The notes under the pieces: model-generated | What the model saw: the letters and a program-made list of their open reading frames with translations, nothing else | What the model was told of the DNA's origin: nothing | Database searches by the model: none | In this document: in pieces, positions 34,855 through 43,690 of the stretch | Layout: each line of letters starts with the position of its first letter | Numbering within the stretch: position 1 is the first letter of the stretch | Made by a program: the position numbers and the translations under genes | DNA from: Prorocentrum cordatum | Taxonomy: Eukaryota; Sar; Dinophyceae; Prorocentrales; Prorocentraceae | Reading direction: 5' to 3' | NCBI GenBank assembly: GCA_963575745.1 | Contig: CAUYUJ010017898.1 | Coordinates: 117,544-181,543 of the forward strand | Length of the DNA: 64,000 nt

Positions 34855-35880
34855 CGCACGGCATCTCAGAGCTCAGAGTTGCGAGGATGTCTCAGGCGAG
34901 ACGGGCCGGACCACCTGGCGCAGGGCATCTCAGAGCTGAGAGTTGCGAGGATGTCTCAGGCGAAACGGGCTGGACCAAGTCGCGCGCAGCATCTCCGAGG
35001 TCAGAGTTGCGAGGATGTCTCAGGCGAAATGGTCTGGACCACCTCTTGCGCGGCATCTGGGAGCTCAGAGTTTGGAGGATGTCTCAAGCGAAACGGGCCA
35101 GACCAACTCGCGCGCGGCATCTCAGAGCTTAGAGTTTCGAGGACGTCTCAAACGAAACGGGCCAGGCCACCTCTCGCGCGGCATCTCGGAATGCAGAAGT
35201 GCGAGGATGTCTCAAGTGAAACAGGCCGGACCACCCCTTGGGCGGCATCTCGGGGCTCAGAGTTTGGAGGATGTCTCAAGCGAAACGGGCTGGACCACTT
35301 CTCGCGCGGCATCAGAGAGCGCAGAATTTGGAGGATGTCTCAGGCACAACGGGCCGGACCACCTCGCGCACGGCATATCAAGGCTCAGAGTTTGGAGGAT
35401 GTCTCAGGCGAAACGGGCCGAACCACCTCTTGCGCAGCATCTCGGAGCCCAGAGTTTCGAGGATGTCTCAGGCGATATGGGCTGGACCACCTGGTGCGCG
35501 GCATCTCAGAATTCAGAGTTGCGAAGATCTCTCAGGCGAAACGCGCCGGACCACCTCGCGCACGGAATCTCAGAGCTGAGAGTTTGGAGGATGTCTCGGG
35601 CGATACGGGCCGGACCACCTCTCGCGCGGCATCCGGGAGCTCAAAGTTTGGAGGATGTCTCAGGCGAAACGGGCCGGACCACTTCTCGCGCGGCATCTGG
35701 GAGCTCAGAATTTCGCGGATGTCTCAGGCGAACTGGGCCGGACCACCTCTTGCGCGACATCTAGGAACTGAGAGTTTGGAGGATGTCTCAGGCGAAACGG
35801 CCAATGCCGGCCAACTCAGAAACGAGAATTGTGAGGATGTCTCAAACGAAACGGCCCGGACCATCAGATTTTTGTGAGGA
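34855..35880 (+). repeat. 64-bp minisatellite of GAGGATGTCTC type, about 16 copies
   Basis: Units carry GAGGATGTCTCAGGCGAAAC, GGGCCGGACCACCTC and GGCATCTCAGAGCTCAGAG. The period is exactly 64 bp. It is inverted relative to the arrays at 21.95, 30.1 and 30.8 kb. The 332-codon plus frame (34879-35877) is the array read through, and the other two plus frames are open too. Confidence 0.92.
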
Positions 35881-36049
35881 TGTCTCTGCTCGTCTTTTTC
35901 CCGGCCAGAATTAGATTCTATCACAACAGTACCCTTTTCAGCAAGCTGTTAGGGGGAAAAGATCCCCAAAATTTCCGAAAATGGTTAAAAAATCCTCCCC
36001 AGACTATCTTTGGACTATTTTTGAATATCTGTAGAAGGACAGGCCCGAC
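35881..36049. other. Cap of the 64-bp array and AT-richer joint to the 10-kb array
   Basis: The stretch includes TTCAGCAAGCTGTTAGGGGG (about 35938-35957), whose reverse complement resembles the edge at 21941. It ends in GGACAGGCCCGAC, the same terminus as the foldback elements in the 10-kb units. Confidence 0.7.
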
Positions 36050-36510
36050 TGGGATCGAGGGAGCGAGGGCGGCCCCGCCCCGCGGCGGCCCAGGGGCGTG
36101 CCCGAGAGCCCCGCCCCGGAGCGCAGAGCCGGGAGGGACTGGAGGGGGAGGCTGTGCACGCCAGGGAGGGGGCCGGACATCGGGCGTCTCGAAAAAATCG
36201 AGACGGAGGCTTTTCGTCGTTTTCGGCCTCTCAGGGCCCTCGCTGGGCCTCGGGGCCGTCAAAAACCGACTCGGGACGAAAAACCGGTCTCGGGGAAAGG
36301 GTCGGGACTTCCGGGGACGCCGTCCCGCAAAAATCAGGAGGTCGCATGTCTGGGGAGGCATGGGAGGTGGAGGGCTGTGGGAGGGGGGGGAGGGGGCGAA
36401 GGGAGGGAGAGGGGCAGCTTGGGGGGCAGGAAAGGGAGAGGGGAGGAAGGGCCAAGCTAGGTGCGCTCGCGCCTCATCTGACATCCTGTCTCTCCCTCCC
36501 ATGCCCTCCC

Positions 36511-36759
36511 ATGGCGCTGATCTTCCTCCATCCGCGGACGCGTGTCATACTTGACCTGCGACGCCCACAGAAAGACCATTTCGTGTTATGCGCAATCAAG
36601 AAACGGGAAGCTGCGCGCCACAGGAGGAAGAGGAGTTGGTGGGTGAGCGGGGAAGATGAGCTGGAGGACAAGGAGGATGACGAACAACAGCAGCAGGAAC
36701 TAAAGCGGACGGGTTGGGAGGACAAGGAGGGCCAGGGGAAGGCGGAGGAGGGGATTTGA
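36511..36759 (+). other. Short conserved open frame, probably not a gene (unit A)
   Basis: ATG at 36511 opens a frame beginning MALIFLHPRTR and continuing through a basic stretch and a DDEQQQQE patch to a stop at 36757-36759. The equivalents in B (from about 46723) and C (from about 56554) stay open. In the first 30 codons nearly all differences between copies change the amino acid (Leu/Ala, Arg/His, His/Pro, Leu/Ser, Ile/Val). That argues against selection for a protein. Confidence 0.3.
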
Positions 36760-37089
36760 GGGGGGGCGACCCCGCCCCCAGCCCTGTCCTGCAGGGACTG
36801 CCAGGGGAGGGAGGGGCAAGAAGTGGGGGGCGAAGGGGGGGGACATGGAAGGGGGGGGCATGGGAGGGGGGGGCTCTGGGAGGGGGAGGGCTCTGGGAGG
36901 GGGGGGGGCCAAGGGAGGGAGAGGGGCATCTTGGCGGGGGGAAGCTGGGGCGGGAAAGGGAGGGGGAGGAAGGGCCGCGCTAGGGGCATCTCGGAGGGGG
37001 AGCAGGGATGGGAAAGGGAGAGGGAGGGCGGGCGGAGGGGAGAGGCCTCCGCCGGCGCCCCCGCTCGGCGCCGCCAGCCCCTCGGGCGA

Positions 37090-38151
37090 TCACGGCGCGA
37101 AGCAGGCCCTCTTCCCGGCGCCCTCCAGCGTCCGCAGGCACTCCCCGGAGTCCGCGGCCCAGATCCTCGCCGTCCGGTCGTCCGAGGCGGTCAGCGCCCG
37201 CTGCCCGTCCCCCGAGAAAACGGCGGAATTCACGCGGTCCCGGTGGCCCTCCAGCGTCCGCAGGCACTCCCCGGAGTCCGCGGCCCAGATCTTCGCCGTC
37301 TCGTCCTCCGAGGCGGTCAGCACCCGCTGCCCGTCCCCCGAGAACACGGCGGAATTCACGGCGTCCTCGTGGCCCTCCAGGATGCGCAGGCACGCCCCGG
37401 AGTCCACGGCCCAGATCTTCGCCGTCCCGTCCCACGAGGCGGTCAGCGCCCGCTGCCCGTCCGCCGAGAACACGGCGGAATTCACGTAGTGTTGGTGGCC
37501 CTCCAGCGTGCGCAGGCACGCCCCGGAGTCCACGGCCCAGATCTTCGCCGTCCGGTCGCACGAGGCGGTCAGCGCCCGCTGCCCGTCCGCCGAGAACACG
37601 GCGGAATTCACGTAGTGTTGGTGGTCCTCCAGCGTCCGCAGGCACGCCCCGGAGTCCGCGTCCCAGATCTTCGCCGTCCCGTCCTCCGAGGCCGTCAGCA
37701 CCCGCTGCCCGTCCCCCGAGAACACGGCAGACCACACGATGCCCTCGTGGCCCTCCAGGGTGCGCAGGCACTCCCCGGAGTCCGCGGCCCAGATCTGCGC
37801 CGTCCCGTCCAACGCGGCGGTCAGCACCCGCTGCCCGTCCGCCGAGAACACGGCAGACAGCACGGCGCCCCGGTGGCCTCCCAGCGTCCGCAGGCACTCC
37901 CCGGAGTCGGCGTCCCAGATCTTCGCTTCCTCCCAGTCGCACGTCACAATGCGGCGCCTCCTGGTGACCACGAGGGTCAGCTCGCTGCCGCCCTGGACCC
38001 CGATCTCGCCCAGCGTCGCGGCGCCGCACAGCTCCGCCCCACCGAACAGGATGCGTAGTTTGTGCCCGGCCGCCTCCTCCTGCTCGGGGACCGCCGCGAG
38101 GAGGTCGCCCAGCTGCCACGACGGGTCGGCCTCCCTTCCCGGGAGGGTTTC
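37090..38151 (-). CDS. Ubiquitin-like plus WD40 repeat protein, copy A (7 WD motifs)
   Basis: Read from the E-T-L-P-G-R-E-A-D-P segment (38151) to TGA at 37090-37092. The first 75 residues look like a ubiquitin-like fold missing its first strand (SWQLGDLL, KLRILFGGAEL, LGEIGVQGGSELTLVV). Seven WD motifs of about 42 residues follow (core SAVFSADGQRVLTAS then AKIWAADSGECLRTLEGH), which would close one seven-bladed propeller, ending in RACFAP. Blades differ mostly at the three residues after Gly-His, one after the next Val, and the residues around the S-x-D-x turn. No in-frame ATG exists before a stop, so the start must lie in an upstream exon beyond the GGA/GAG tract at 38152-38260. WD40 propellers bind proteins. 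The partner is unknown. Confidence 0.8.
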   Translation of the reverse strand, partial: ETLPGREADPSWQLGDLLAAVPEQEEAAGHKLRILFGGAELCGAATLGEIGVQGGSELTLVVTRRRRIVTCDWEEAKIWDADSGECLRTLGGHRGAVLSAVFSADGQRVLTAALDGTAQIWAADSGECLRTLEGHEGIVWSAVFSGDGQRVLTASEDGTAKIWDADSGACLRTLEDHQHYVNSAVFSADGQRALTASCDRTAKIWAVDSGACLRTLEGHQHYVNSAVFSADGQRALTASWDGTAKIWAVDSGACLRILEGHEDAVNSAVFSGDGQRVLTASEDETAKIWAADSGECLRTLEGHRDRVNSAVFSGDGQRALTASDDRTARIWAADSGECLRTLEGAGKRACFAP

Positions 38152-38209
38152 CCTCCTCCTCCTCCTCCGCCTCCTCCTCTCCGCCGCCTCCTCGCCGTCC
38201 TCTTCCGCC

Positions 38210-38243
<34 letters not shown>

Positions 38244-38270
38244 TCGCCCGCGCCGCCTCGCCCTGCCCCC
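38152..38270 (-). other. Probable intron boundary in a GAG/AG tract (unit A)
   Basis: On the minus strand a run of AGAGAG then GGAGGAGG ends directly at the first recognisable ubiquitin-like codon. The equivalent tracts in B (48457-48530) and C (58192-58275) differ in length by many bases and not always in threes. That is expected of non-coding sequence. An AG acceptor at the tract end would supply the splice site. This is inference. Confidence 0.4.
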
Positions 38271-38740
38271 CGCGCCGTGCGCGTGGAAGCGCGGGCGCCG
38301 AGCAGCCGGCCCCGCGCAGCCCGGAGCGGCCAGGCGTTCACCGAGGCAGGCCCCCGGCGGGGCCGAGACCCGGCCCCCCCCCCGCGCCGAGGGGCAACGC
38401 CAAAGTGGGGGCCTCCTTCTCTCCCGTCTTTCCTTCGCGCCCGGCGGCTGTCCAGCTTATCGGGGCGCCTTCCGGCGGCCGCGCCCCGCCGAGAGCCTCC
38501 CAGGGGCTCCCCGGATCGCCCCGCGCGGCCGCTGGAGGCCCGAGTTGCAGCTGTGGCGGGGCACGTGGCTCGTCGGCGGTGCATCGCCGATAGATCGGCG
38601 AATCAGGCTTCCGAAGGCAGATCTGCGCGCTCCTGGGCGGGGGCGAGCTGTCGGTGGGCGTCGATGCTGCCCCCTTCTCCTGAGGCTGTCGCCCCTGGCC
38701 CCCCTTCTCCTGAGGCTGTCGCCCCTGGCCCACCCCGGCG
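38271..38740. other. GC-rich upstream region of WD40 copy A
   Basis: Conserved in B (about 48530-48860 and 49080-49200) and C (about 58275-58800). It includes the perfect stem-loop GCCGATAGATCGGC (38585-38598 and equivalents). Long frames exist on both strands but differ between units by frame-changing indels. It may hold the promoter or first exon of the WD40 gene, with nothing specific visible. Confidence 0.4.
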
Positions 38741-38749
38741 GGGAGGCCC

Positions 38750-39230
38750 CCCCAGACGCGCGCGGAGGAAATGCGCAGAGGATGCGCGCGCAGGCAGGCG
38801 CGCAGAGGAGCGCGCAGAGGCAAGCGCGTGGAGATGCGCGTAGGCGCGCAGAGGCGAGCGAGGAGCTTGCGCAGACGCAGACGCGCACAGAGGAGACGCG
38901 CGCAGGCGCCTGGAGGCACGCGCAGAGGCGCGCGCAGAGGCGCGCAGAGGCCCGTGGAGAGGCGCGCAGGCGCGCAGTCGCGCGCGCGGGGGTGCGCAAG
39001 CGCGCAGCAGACGCGCGCGGAGGCGCGCCGAGGCGCGCAGAGGCGCACAGAGCAGACGCGCGCAGCCGCGCAGAGGCTCGCGCAGAGGAGGCGCGCGCAG
39101 GCCCGCAGAGGCGCGCGCAGAGGCGCGTGGGGGCGCAGAGGCGCGCGCGATCGCACCGCAGACGCACGCGGAGGCGCGCCGCAAAGGCGCGCGCAAGCGC
39201 GCAGGGGCGCAGAGGCGAAGGGGCAAGTGG
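38750..39230. repeat. GCGCGCAGAG array, unit A
   Basis: Irregular 10-16-bp units of GCGCGCAGAGGC run for about 480 bp, with matching arrays at about 49325-49720 (B) and 58830-59210 (C). They produce Arg/Ala/Cys-rich frames on both strands. The alternating purine-pyrimidine GCGCGC runs could favour unusual DNA structure. Confidence 0.85.
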
Positions 39231-39559
39231 GGGGCGCAAATCCCTTTCGGCCCCTCTCCCCGCCCCTCTCCGGCGCTGCGCAGCACAGGCTGCCCGGAGC
39301 CGGCGGCGCTGGGCCAGCAGCGCGCCGAGACACTGGATGCTCGACCTCACTCGACCATCGCGTGCTGGCGCCCTTCCCGCGCGGAGGCCGGCCTGCGCCG
39401 TGCGCACCTCGGAGCGCGCCTGTACCGTGCTCGGGGATCTTCTGACCCGGGTTGGCAGGAAACCAAAAAACTGCAATGCAGGAAAAAACAACTGCAACGC
39501 AGGTCTTCGCAGACCTGGGCCAGCCCATGTGCGCGGCCGCCTCGCGGCCACGAGCGGCT

Positions 39560-39640
39560 CGCTAACCCGGGTCAGCCAGAGGGGCTCGTCGCAGGATCCT
39601 GCAGGATCCAATGCCCTGGCTGACCCCCGTTTTTTGAGCC
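39560..39640. repeat. GGATCCTGCAGGATCC palindromic motif cluster (unit A)
   Basis: AGGATCCTGCAGGATCC with flanking CCCGGGTCAGCCAGAGG occurs here and at about 50060-50110 (B) and 59570-59620 (C). Larger clusters with ACCCGGGTCAATGCGA steps lie at about 45355-45545 and 54775-54965. Confidence 0.75.
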
Positions 39641-40077
39641 CCGACGTGCGCGAGTGCGGCCCGTGCCGGATGCCCCGGCCACGCCCGAGCGTGGCGGCCG
39701 CCGCGGCCGAGCTCAGGGGGGCGGCCCGTTGCCTGCCAAGCGGCGGCGGCCAACGTCAGGTCGGGCCTGTCCCCCCTACAGGCGGATTTACGACGAAACA
39801 TGACGAATTATCCCACAATGCCCGACTATGTTTGGACCGTTTTCGAGATATCCGGAAATTGTCCGAAAATTATCACAATTATCCGAAATGCCCCCCCCTC
39901 AAAATTATCCCGGCAAAGCAACCTAACAGCGATGTGTAGAAGCATATCTGAAAGCATTCCCCTTAAGATTCAGATGAAAATCCAGTTGTCGAATTCTGCT
40001 GTTCTCGCAGTCGTAGTCGCATTCGCGATGACAGTCGCAGCGGCAACGGCAGTCGCAGTCACAGCCTCAGCCTCAGC

Positions 40078-40765
40078 CTGCCTCCTCCTCCTCCTCCTCT
40101 TTCTCCTGCTCCTCCTCCTCCTCCTCCTCCTCTTCCTCCTGCTCGTCCTCGTTCTCGTCCTCCTCGTCTTGCTCGTCCTCCTCCTCCTGGTGCTCCTCTC
40201 CTCCTCCTCCTCCTCCTCCTCCTCCTCCTGCTCTCCCCCCCCCTCCTCCCTCCTCGTCCTCCTCCTCCTCCTCGTCCTCCTCCTCCTCCTCCTCCTCCTC
40301 CTCCTCCTCCTCCTGGTAGTCCTCCCCCTCCCCTCCTCCTCCTCCTCCTCCTCTTCCTGGTCGTCCTCGTTCTCGTCCTCCTCGTCTTGCTCGTCCTCCT
40401 CCTCCTGGTGTTCTCCTCCTCCTCCTCCTCCTCCTCCTCCTCCTCCTCCTCCTCCTCCTCCTGGTGGTCCTCGTTCTCCTCCTCCGTCCTCGTCCTCCTC
40501 CTCCTCCTCCTCCTCCTCCTCCTCCTCCTCCTCCTCCTCCTCCTCCTCCTCCTCCTCCTCCTCCTCCTGGTACTCCTCCCCCTCCCCTCTCCTCCTCCTC
40601 CTCTTCCTGGTCGTCTCTCCTCCTTCTCCTCCTCCTCCCTGCTCGTCCTCCTCTCCTCCTGCTCGTCCTTCTTCTCCTGCTCCTCCTGCTCTCGTCCTGC
40701 TCCTGCTCGTCCTCGTCCTCCTGGTCTTGCTCGTCCTCCTCCTCGTCGTGCTCTTGCCCTGCTGA
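40078..40765. repeat. (CCT)n microsatellite, about 690 bp
   Basis: CTC/CCT triplets interrupted by GGT, GCT and CGT. All poly-Leu, poly-Ser, poly-Pro and poly-Glu frames here are spurious. Confidence 0.98.
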
Positions 40766-40774
40766 AAATGTGGC

Positions 40775-41220
40775 CCAGGAATGGGAGTTCTGGGGGAAGA
40801 GCACGAAGGCCTACAGTTGGCTGCATTCAAAATGTGGCCCGTTCTGGGAACTCGTGGCCTACAGTTGGCTCCGGGCATCCAAAATGTGGCCCGGGAATGA
40901 GTTCTGGGAACTCGAAGTGCACGAAGTGGCCTACAGTTGGCTCCGGGCATCCAAAATGTGGCCCGGGAATGGAGTTCTGGGAAGTCGAAGAGCACGAAGT
41001 GGCCTACAGTTGGCTCCGGGCATCCAAAATGTGGCCCGGGAATGGAGTTCTGGGAACTCGAAGAGCACGAAGTGTGTGACTGTTGCATCCGGAGAATGTG
41101 GCCCGGGATGGCGTTCTGGGATCTCGAAGAGCACGTGTGTGTGACTGTTGCATCCGGTTATTCAGAATGAGCCTGGGAATGGAGTTCTGGGAACTCGAAG
41201 AGCACGAAGTGTGTGACTGT
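40775..41220. repeat. 73-bp minisatellite, about six copies
   Basis: Units hold GGCATCCAAAATGTGGCCCG, GGAATGGAGTTCTGGGAACTC and GAAGAGCACGAAG. The full 73-bp period is countable at 40930-41080, and the last two copies are diverged. Confidence 0.9.
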
Positions 41221-41424
41221 TGGTGAAAAACGAGTGGCTTGCCGCCCGGCAACTCCCAACACCTGCCCGGACCCCCCTGTGGAGTGATCTGTGAGCTCTT
41301 TTTAGCCCACTAGAAACCTATCAGTCTTCGCTGTTAGGTAAAAAAACGAACTCGAAGAATCGTACCCAGACTATGTTGTGACTGCTTTTGAAGATCCCTC
41401 CTGCAGAGGGGCAGGCCCGACTCA

Positions 41425-41805
41425 AGCCCGGCGGCCTGCGCACCGCAGGCAGCGAGACGCCTGCAGGGGCCAGGCGCGGATCGCCCCCGCGCGCGCCGCC
41501 CCCCTTCCCGCGCCTCCTCCCGCTCCTCCCTGGCCTATCCGCCACCCTGCCCTGGGCACGCAGTGGGCGAGTCCTGGGCCCTGTGCCGATTGTCAATTGG
41601 AGGCCTGGAGATGGGCACCAACACCAACACAGGGGGTCTGCCTCCACAGGGGGAGGATGATCCTGGACGTCGGTGTTGGTGGTCCGATCTCGGCCACCCT
41701 GGAAACCAGAATCATTACCACCATCGCCGAGATCGGGATCGCCTTCCCCCCGTTGGAGGCACACCGCCGATATTGGTGTCGGTGTCAGCCTCTGGGGGGT
41801 CTCTG
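41425..41805. other. Conserved spacer between foldback elements (unit A)
   Basis: About 380 bp kept in B (50584-50964) and C (60014-60405). It holds inverted pieces around AACACCAACACAGGGGG and CGGTGTTGGTGG. Frames are open on both strands, and I recognise no domain. Confidence 0.5.
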
Positions 41806-41808
41806 TTA

Positions 41809-42140
41809 GGGGCCCGGGCCCCCTACGGGCGGATCTTGGACGAAAATCCAACAGACCCCCAAAATACACCAAAAATATACCGAAAAGGGTCCAAACCCAG
41901 ACATGCGACGTCCTCATTTTTTCAGGACGGCGTCCCTGGAAGTCCCGACCCTTTCTCCGGGACCGGCTTCTTATCCTGAGTCGTGTTTTGACGGTCCCGA
42001 GGTCCAGCGAAGACCCCCGGGGCCGAAAATAGCCAAACACCGTTCATCCTGACTTGTTTTTTTCTTTTTACGACGCGAGCATGTCTGGGAACAGTCGTCC
42101 CCATTCGGGAGCCTTCCTTCTGCCGAGGGGCAGGCCCGAC
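41809..42140. mobile_element. Foldback element type 2, unit A
   Basis: Left end GGGGCCCGGGCCCCCTACGG resembles the type 1 left end. The right end GAGGGGCAGGCCCGAC is the type 1 right end. Flanked by TTA on both sides (41806-41808, 42141-42143). It contains the 194-bp element below. Copies: 50968-51300 (B; right flank TGA) and 60409-60733 (C; TTA/TTA). Confidence 0.65.
41896..42089. mobile_element. 194-bp element with 11-bp perfect TIR CCCAGACATGC, unit A
   Basis: CCCAGACATGC at 41896-41906 and GCATGTCTGGG at 42079-42089 are exact inverted repeats. It contains a hairpin (TCCT/AGGA around a T run), GGGACCGG...CGGTCCC, and a CATCCTGAGTCG box. Copies: 51055-51249 and 60487-60682. Related but less complete copies occur many times elsewhere in the units in both orientations. 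Confidence 0.65.
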
Positions 42141-42229
42141 TTAAGATCAGGGGCCCCGGCCCCCAATCCTCGCACCTCCCAGGGCCCGGCGCCGGGCCCT
42201 GGGAGGTGCGGGACTTTCTCTTCGGGCCC

Positions 42230-42705
42230 ACAGGGGGCTCCAAGGGGCCCTCAAGGCGGCCCCAGGGGCCCTCGAGGCGGCCCCAGGAGGCCCCAGTACG
42301 CCCAAGATGGCCTCAAGACGGCCACGTGGCCCCCAAGACGCCCCAAGAGTGCTCCACGAGGCGTCCCGGGAGGGCCCCAAGAGGCAAGCATCGTGCTCAC
42401 CGCAAGTTCTCGACGGTTTGGGGCCCTCTCGCCGTTTCGGCTTTCCGACGCTCCAAGACGGCCCAAGAGGCCCCACAAATCGCTCCCCGACGACGGAAAG
42501 AGGCCAGCAGGAGGCCCCCAAGTGATGGGACGAACCGAAAAATCAAACCTTCCGCCTCAAGAGGCCCCCAGGAAGCCCCGCCGCCAAAGAGGCCCCCAGG
42601 AGGCCCCAAGAGGGCACCAAGAGGCCTCCAAGAGGCCCCCCAGGAGGCCCCTGAGAGGCCCCTGAGAGGCCCCTGAGAAGCCCCTAAGAGGCTCCCAGGA
42701 GCTCC
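42230..42705. repeat. CCCAAGAGGCCC minisatellite with cap, unit A
   Basis: Interrupted by the cap TTTCGGCTTTCCGACGCTCC at about 42437-42456. Equivalents are 51390-51870 (B) and 60820-61330 (C). Confidence 0.9.
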
Positions 42706-42844
42706 CCGATCATGAACACAATCGGCACCGGCATAAACCTCCGGAGGTCCGCGCGGATTGCTCGGCTCGGCGCTGGCCCCCCCTCCCCGGCGCGCGGAGA
42801 AAGCCAGGGGCGGCGCCGGGGGCGCCGCCAAGGGGGGCCCCGAG

Positions 42845-43305
42845 GAGGAGGAGAGGAGGAGGAGGAGGAGGAGGAGGAGGAGGAGGAGGAGGAGGAGGAG
42901 GGCAGAGGAGGAGGAGGAGGCGAGAGAGGGAGAGGAGGATGAGGGTGGGATGAGGATGAGATGAGGATGGGGGAGAGGATGAGGATGGGATGAGGAGAGG
43001 ACTGAGGGATGCGAGGAGGAGGAGGAGGAGGAGGAGAGGAGGAGGGAGGGAGGGAGGAGGGAGGGAGGGAGGAGGAGCAGGAGAAGGAGGAGGAGGAGGA
43101 GGAGGAGGAGAGGAGGAGAGGAAGGAGAAGGGAGGAGGAGGCGGGAGGACGGAGGAAGGAGGAGGGAGAGGGAGGAGGGAGGAGGATTACAAGGAGGAGG
43201 AGGAGGAGGAGGAGGAGGAGAAATAGGAGGAGGGAGGAGGGAGGAGGGAGGAGGAGGAGGAGGAGGAGGAGGAGGAGGGAGAAGGGAGGAGGGAGGAGAA
43301 CCTCT
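42845..43305. repeat. (GGA)n microsatellite, unit A
   Basis: Purine tract with GATGAGGAT and GGGAGGGAGG sub-blocks. Equivalents are 52060-52600 (B) and 61490-62005 (C), each of different length. Confidence 0.97.
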
Positions 43306-43309
43306 GTGA

Positions 43310-43690
43310 TGAGATCGTTGGGGTGGGCGATCGGGTGCCCGAGGGAAAGAGCTCCCCCCGAGGCCTCCACGGCCGCGAGCTCGCGCCCGCTGCACGCCAC
43401 CACCGAGACGAGCATGCTGGCCCGGGTGCCGAGATGCCAGATGTCGGACGATGTGAGCTGTTCGGCCCCGCGGCCGCCGCCGGTCCTCATGTTCTCGGCC
43501 CCGTCGGGCCCCGGGGCCATCAGAAGCGGGCCCGGGGCGGACAACTGCTCCCCGGGGGGGCAGCGGTCGGGACCCGGCCGCGCACCGAAAGAGCACGTCG
43601 TCGGATGCCTGCGGGCCCGGCCGAGGGCAGGGCGAGGGCAGCTCCGCTCGCGCAGCTCGGGCCAGAACAGCACCGCGGGCATGTATACCC
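43310..43690 (-). other. Conserved 370-bp block, possible exon on the minus strand (unit A)
   Basis: Over 95 percent identical by eye in A, B (52600-52990) and C (62010-62400), with normal sequence complexity. The minus frame reads PAVLFWPELRERSC, later TSSDIWHLGTRASMLVSVVA and a CSGRELAAVEASGGALSLGH segment that loosely resembles an RCC1-type repeat. A 12-bp indel between A and the other two copies keeps the frame. The plus frame is open too. Tentative. Confidence 0.3.

Larger units (their letters stand above)
39922..41338. mobile_element. 1.4-kb element with 10-bp TIR CCTAACAGCG, only in unit A
   Basis: It starts CCTAACAGCG (39922-39931) and ends with the exact reverse complement CGCTGTTAGG (41329-41338). 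The homologous sites in B and C lack it. Inside are a large (CCT)n tract (about 40078-40765) and about six 73-bp repeats (about 40775-41220). There is no transposase-like frame, so it would be non-autonomous. No clear target duplication is visible. Confidence 0.65.
39759..41421. mobile_element. Foldback (MITE-like) element type 1, unit A, with a nested insertion
   Basis: Left end GGTCGGGCCTGTCCCCCCTACAG and right end CTGCAGAGGGGCAGGCCCGAC are imperfect inverted repeats of about 20 bp, flanked by TCA on both sides (39756-39758, 41422-41424). Copies B and C are only 222-230 bp. Here a 1.4-kb element sits inside at 39922-41338. Confidence 0.7.

Noticed and set aside
34879-35877. 332-codon repeat protein with 64-bp units
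   Set aside because: 64 is not a multiple of three, so successive units are read in rotating frames. All plus frames are open, as expected for a stop-free minisatellite.
36823-38058. 411-codon plus-strand frame, and similar ones at 46867-48363 and 55806-57245
   Set aside because: These are antisense shadows of the WD40 genes. The minus strand has the WD and ubiquitin-like motifs.
38457-39611. Long Ala/Arg/Cys-rich frames on both strands of the GCGCGCAGAG arrays
   Set aside because: They result from a GC-only repeat without stop codons. Frames differ between units and no motif is kept.
42840-43310. Poly-Glu or poly-Gly proteins from GGA tracts (also 52060-52600, 61490-62005)
   Set aside because: These are microsatellite translations, variable in length and open in all frames.
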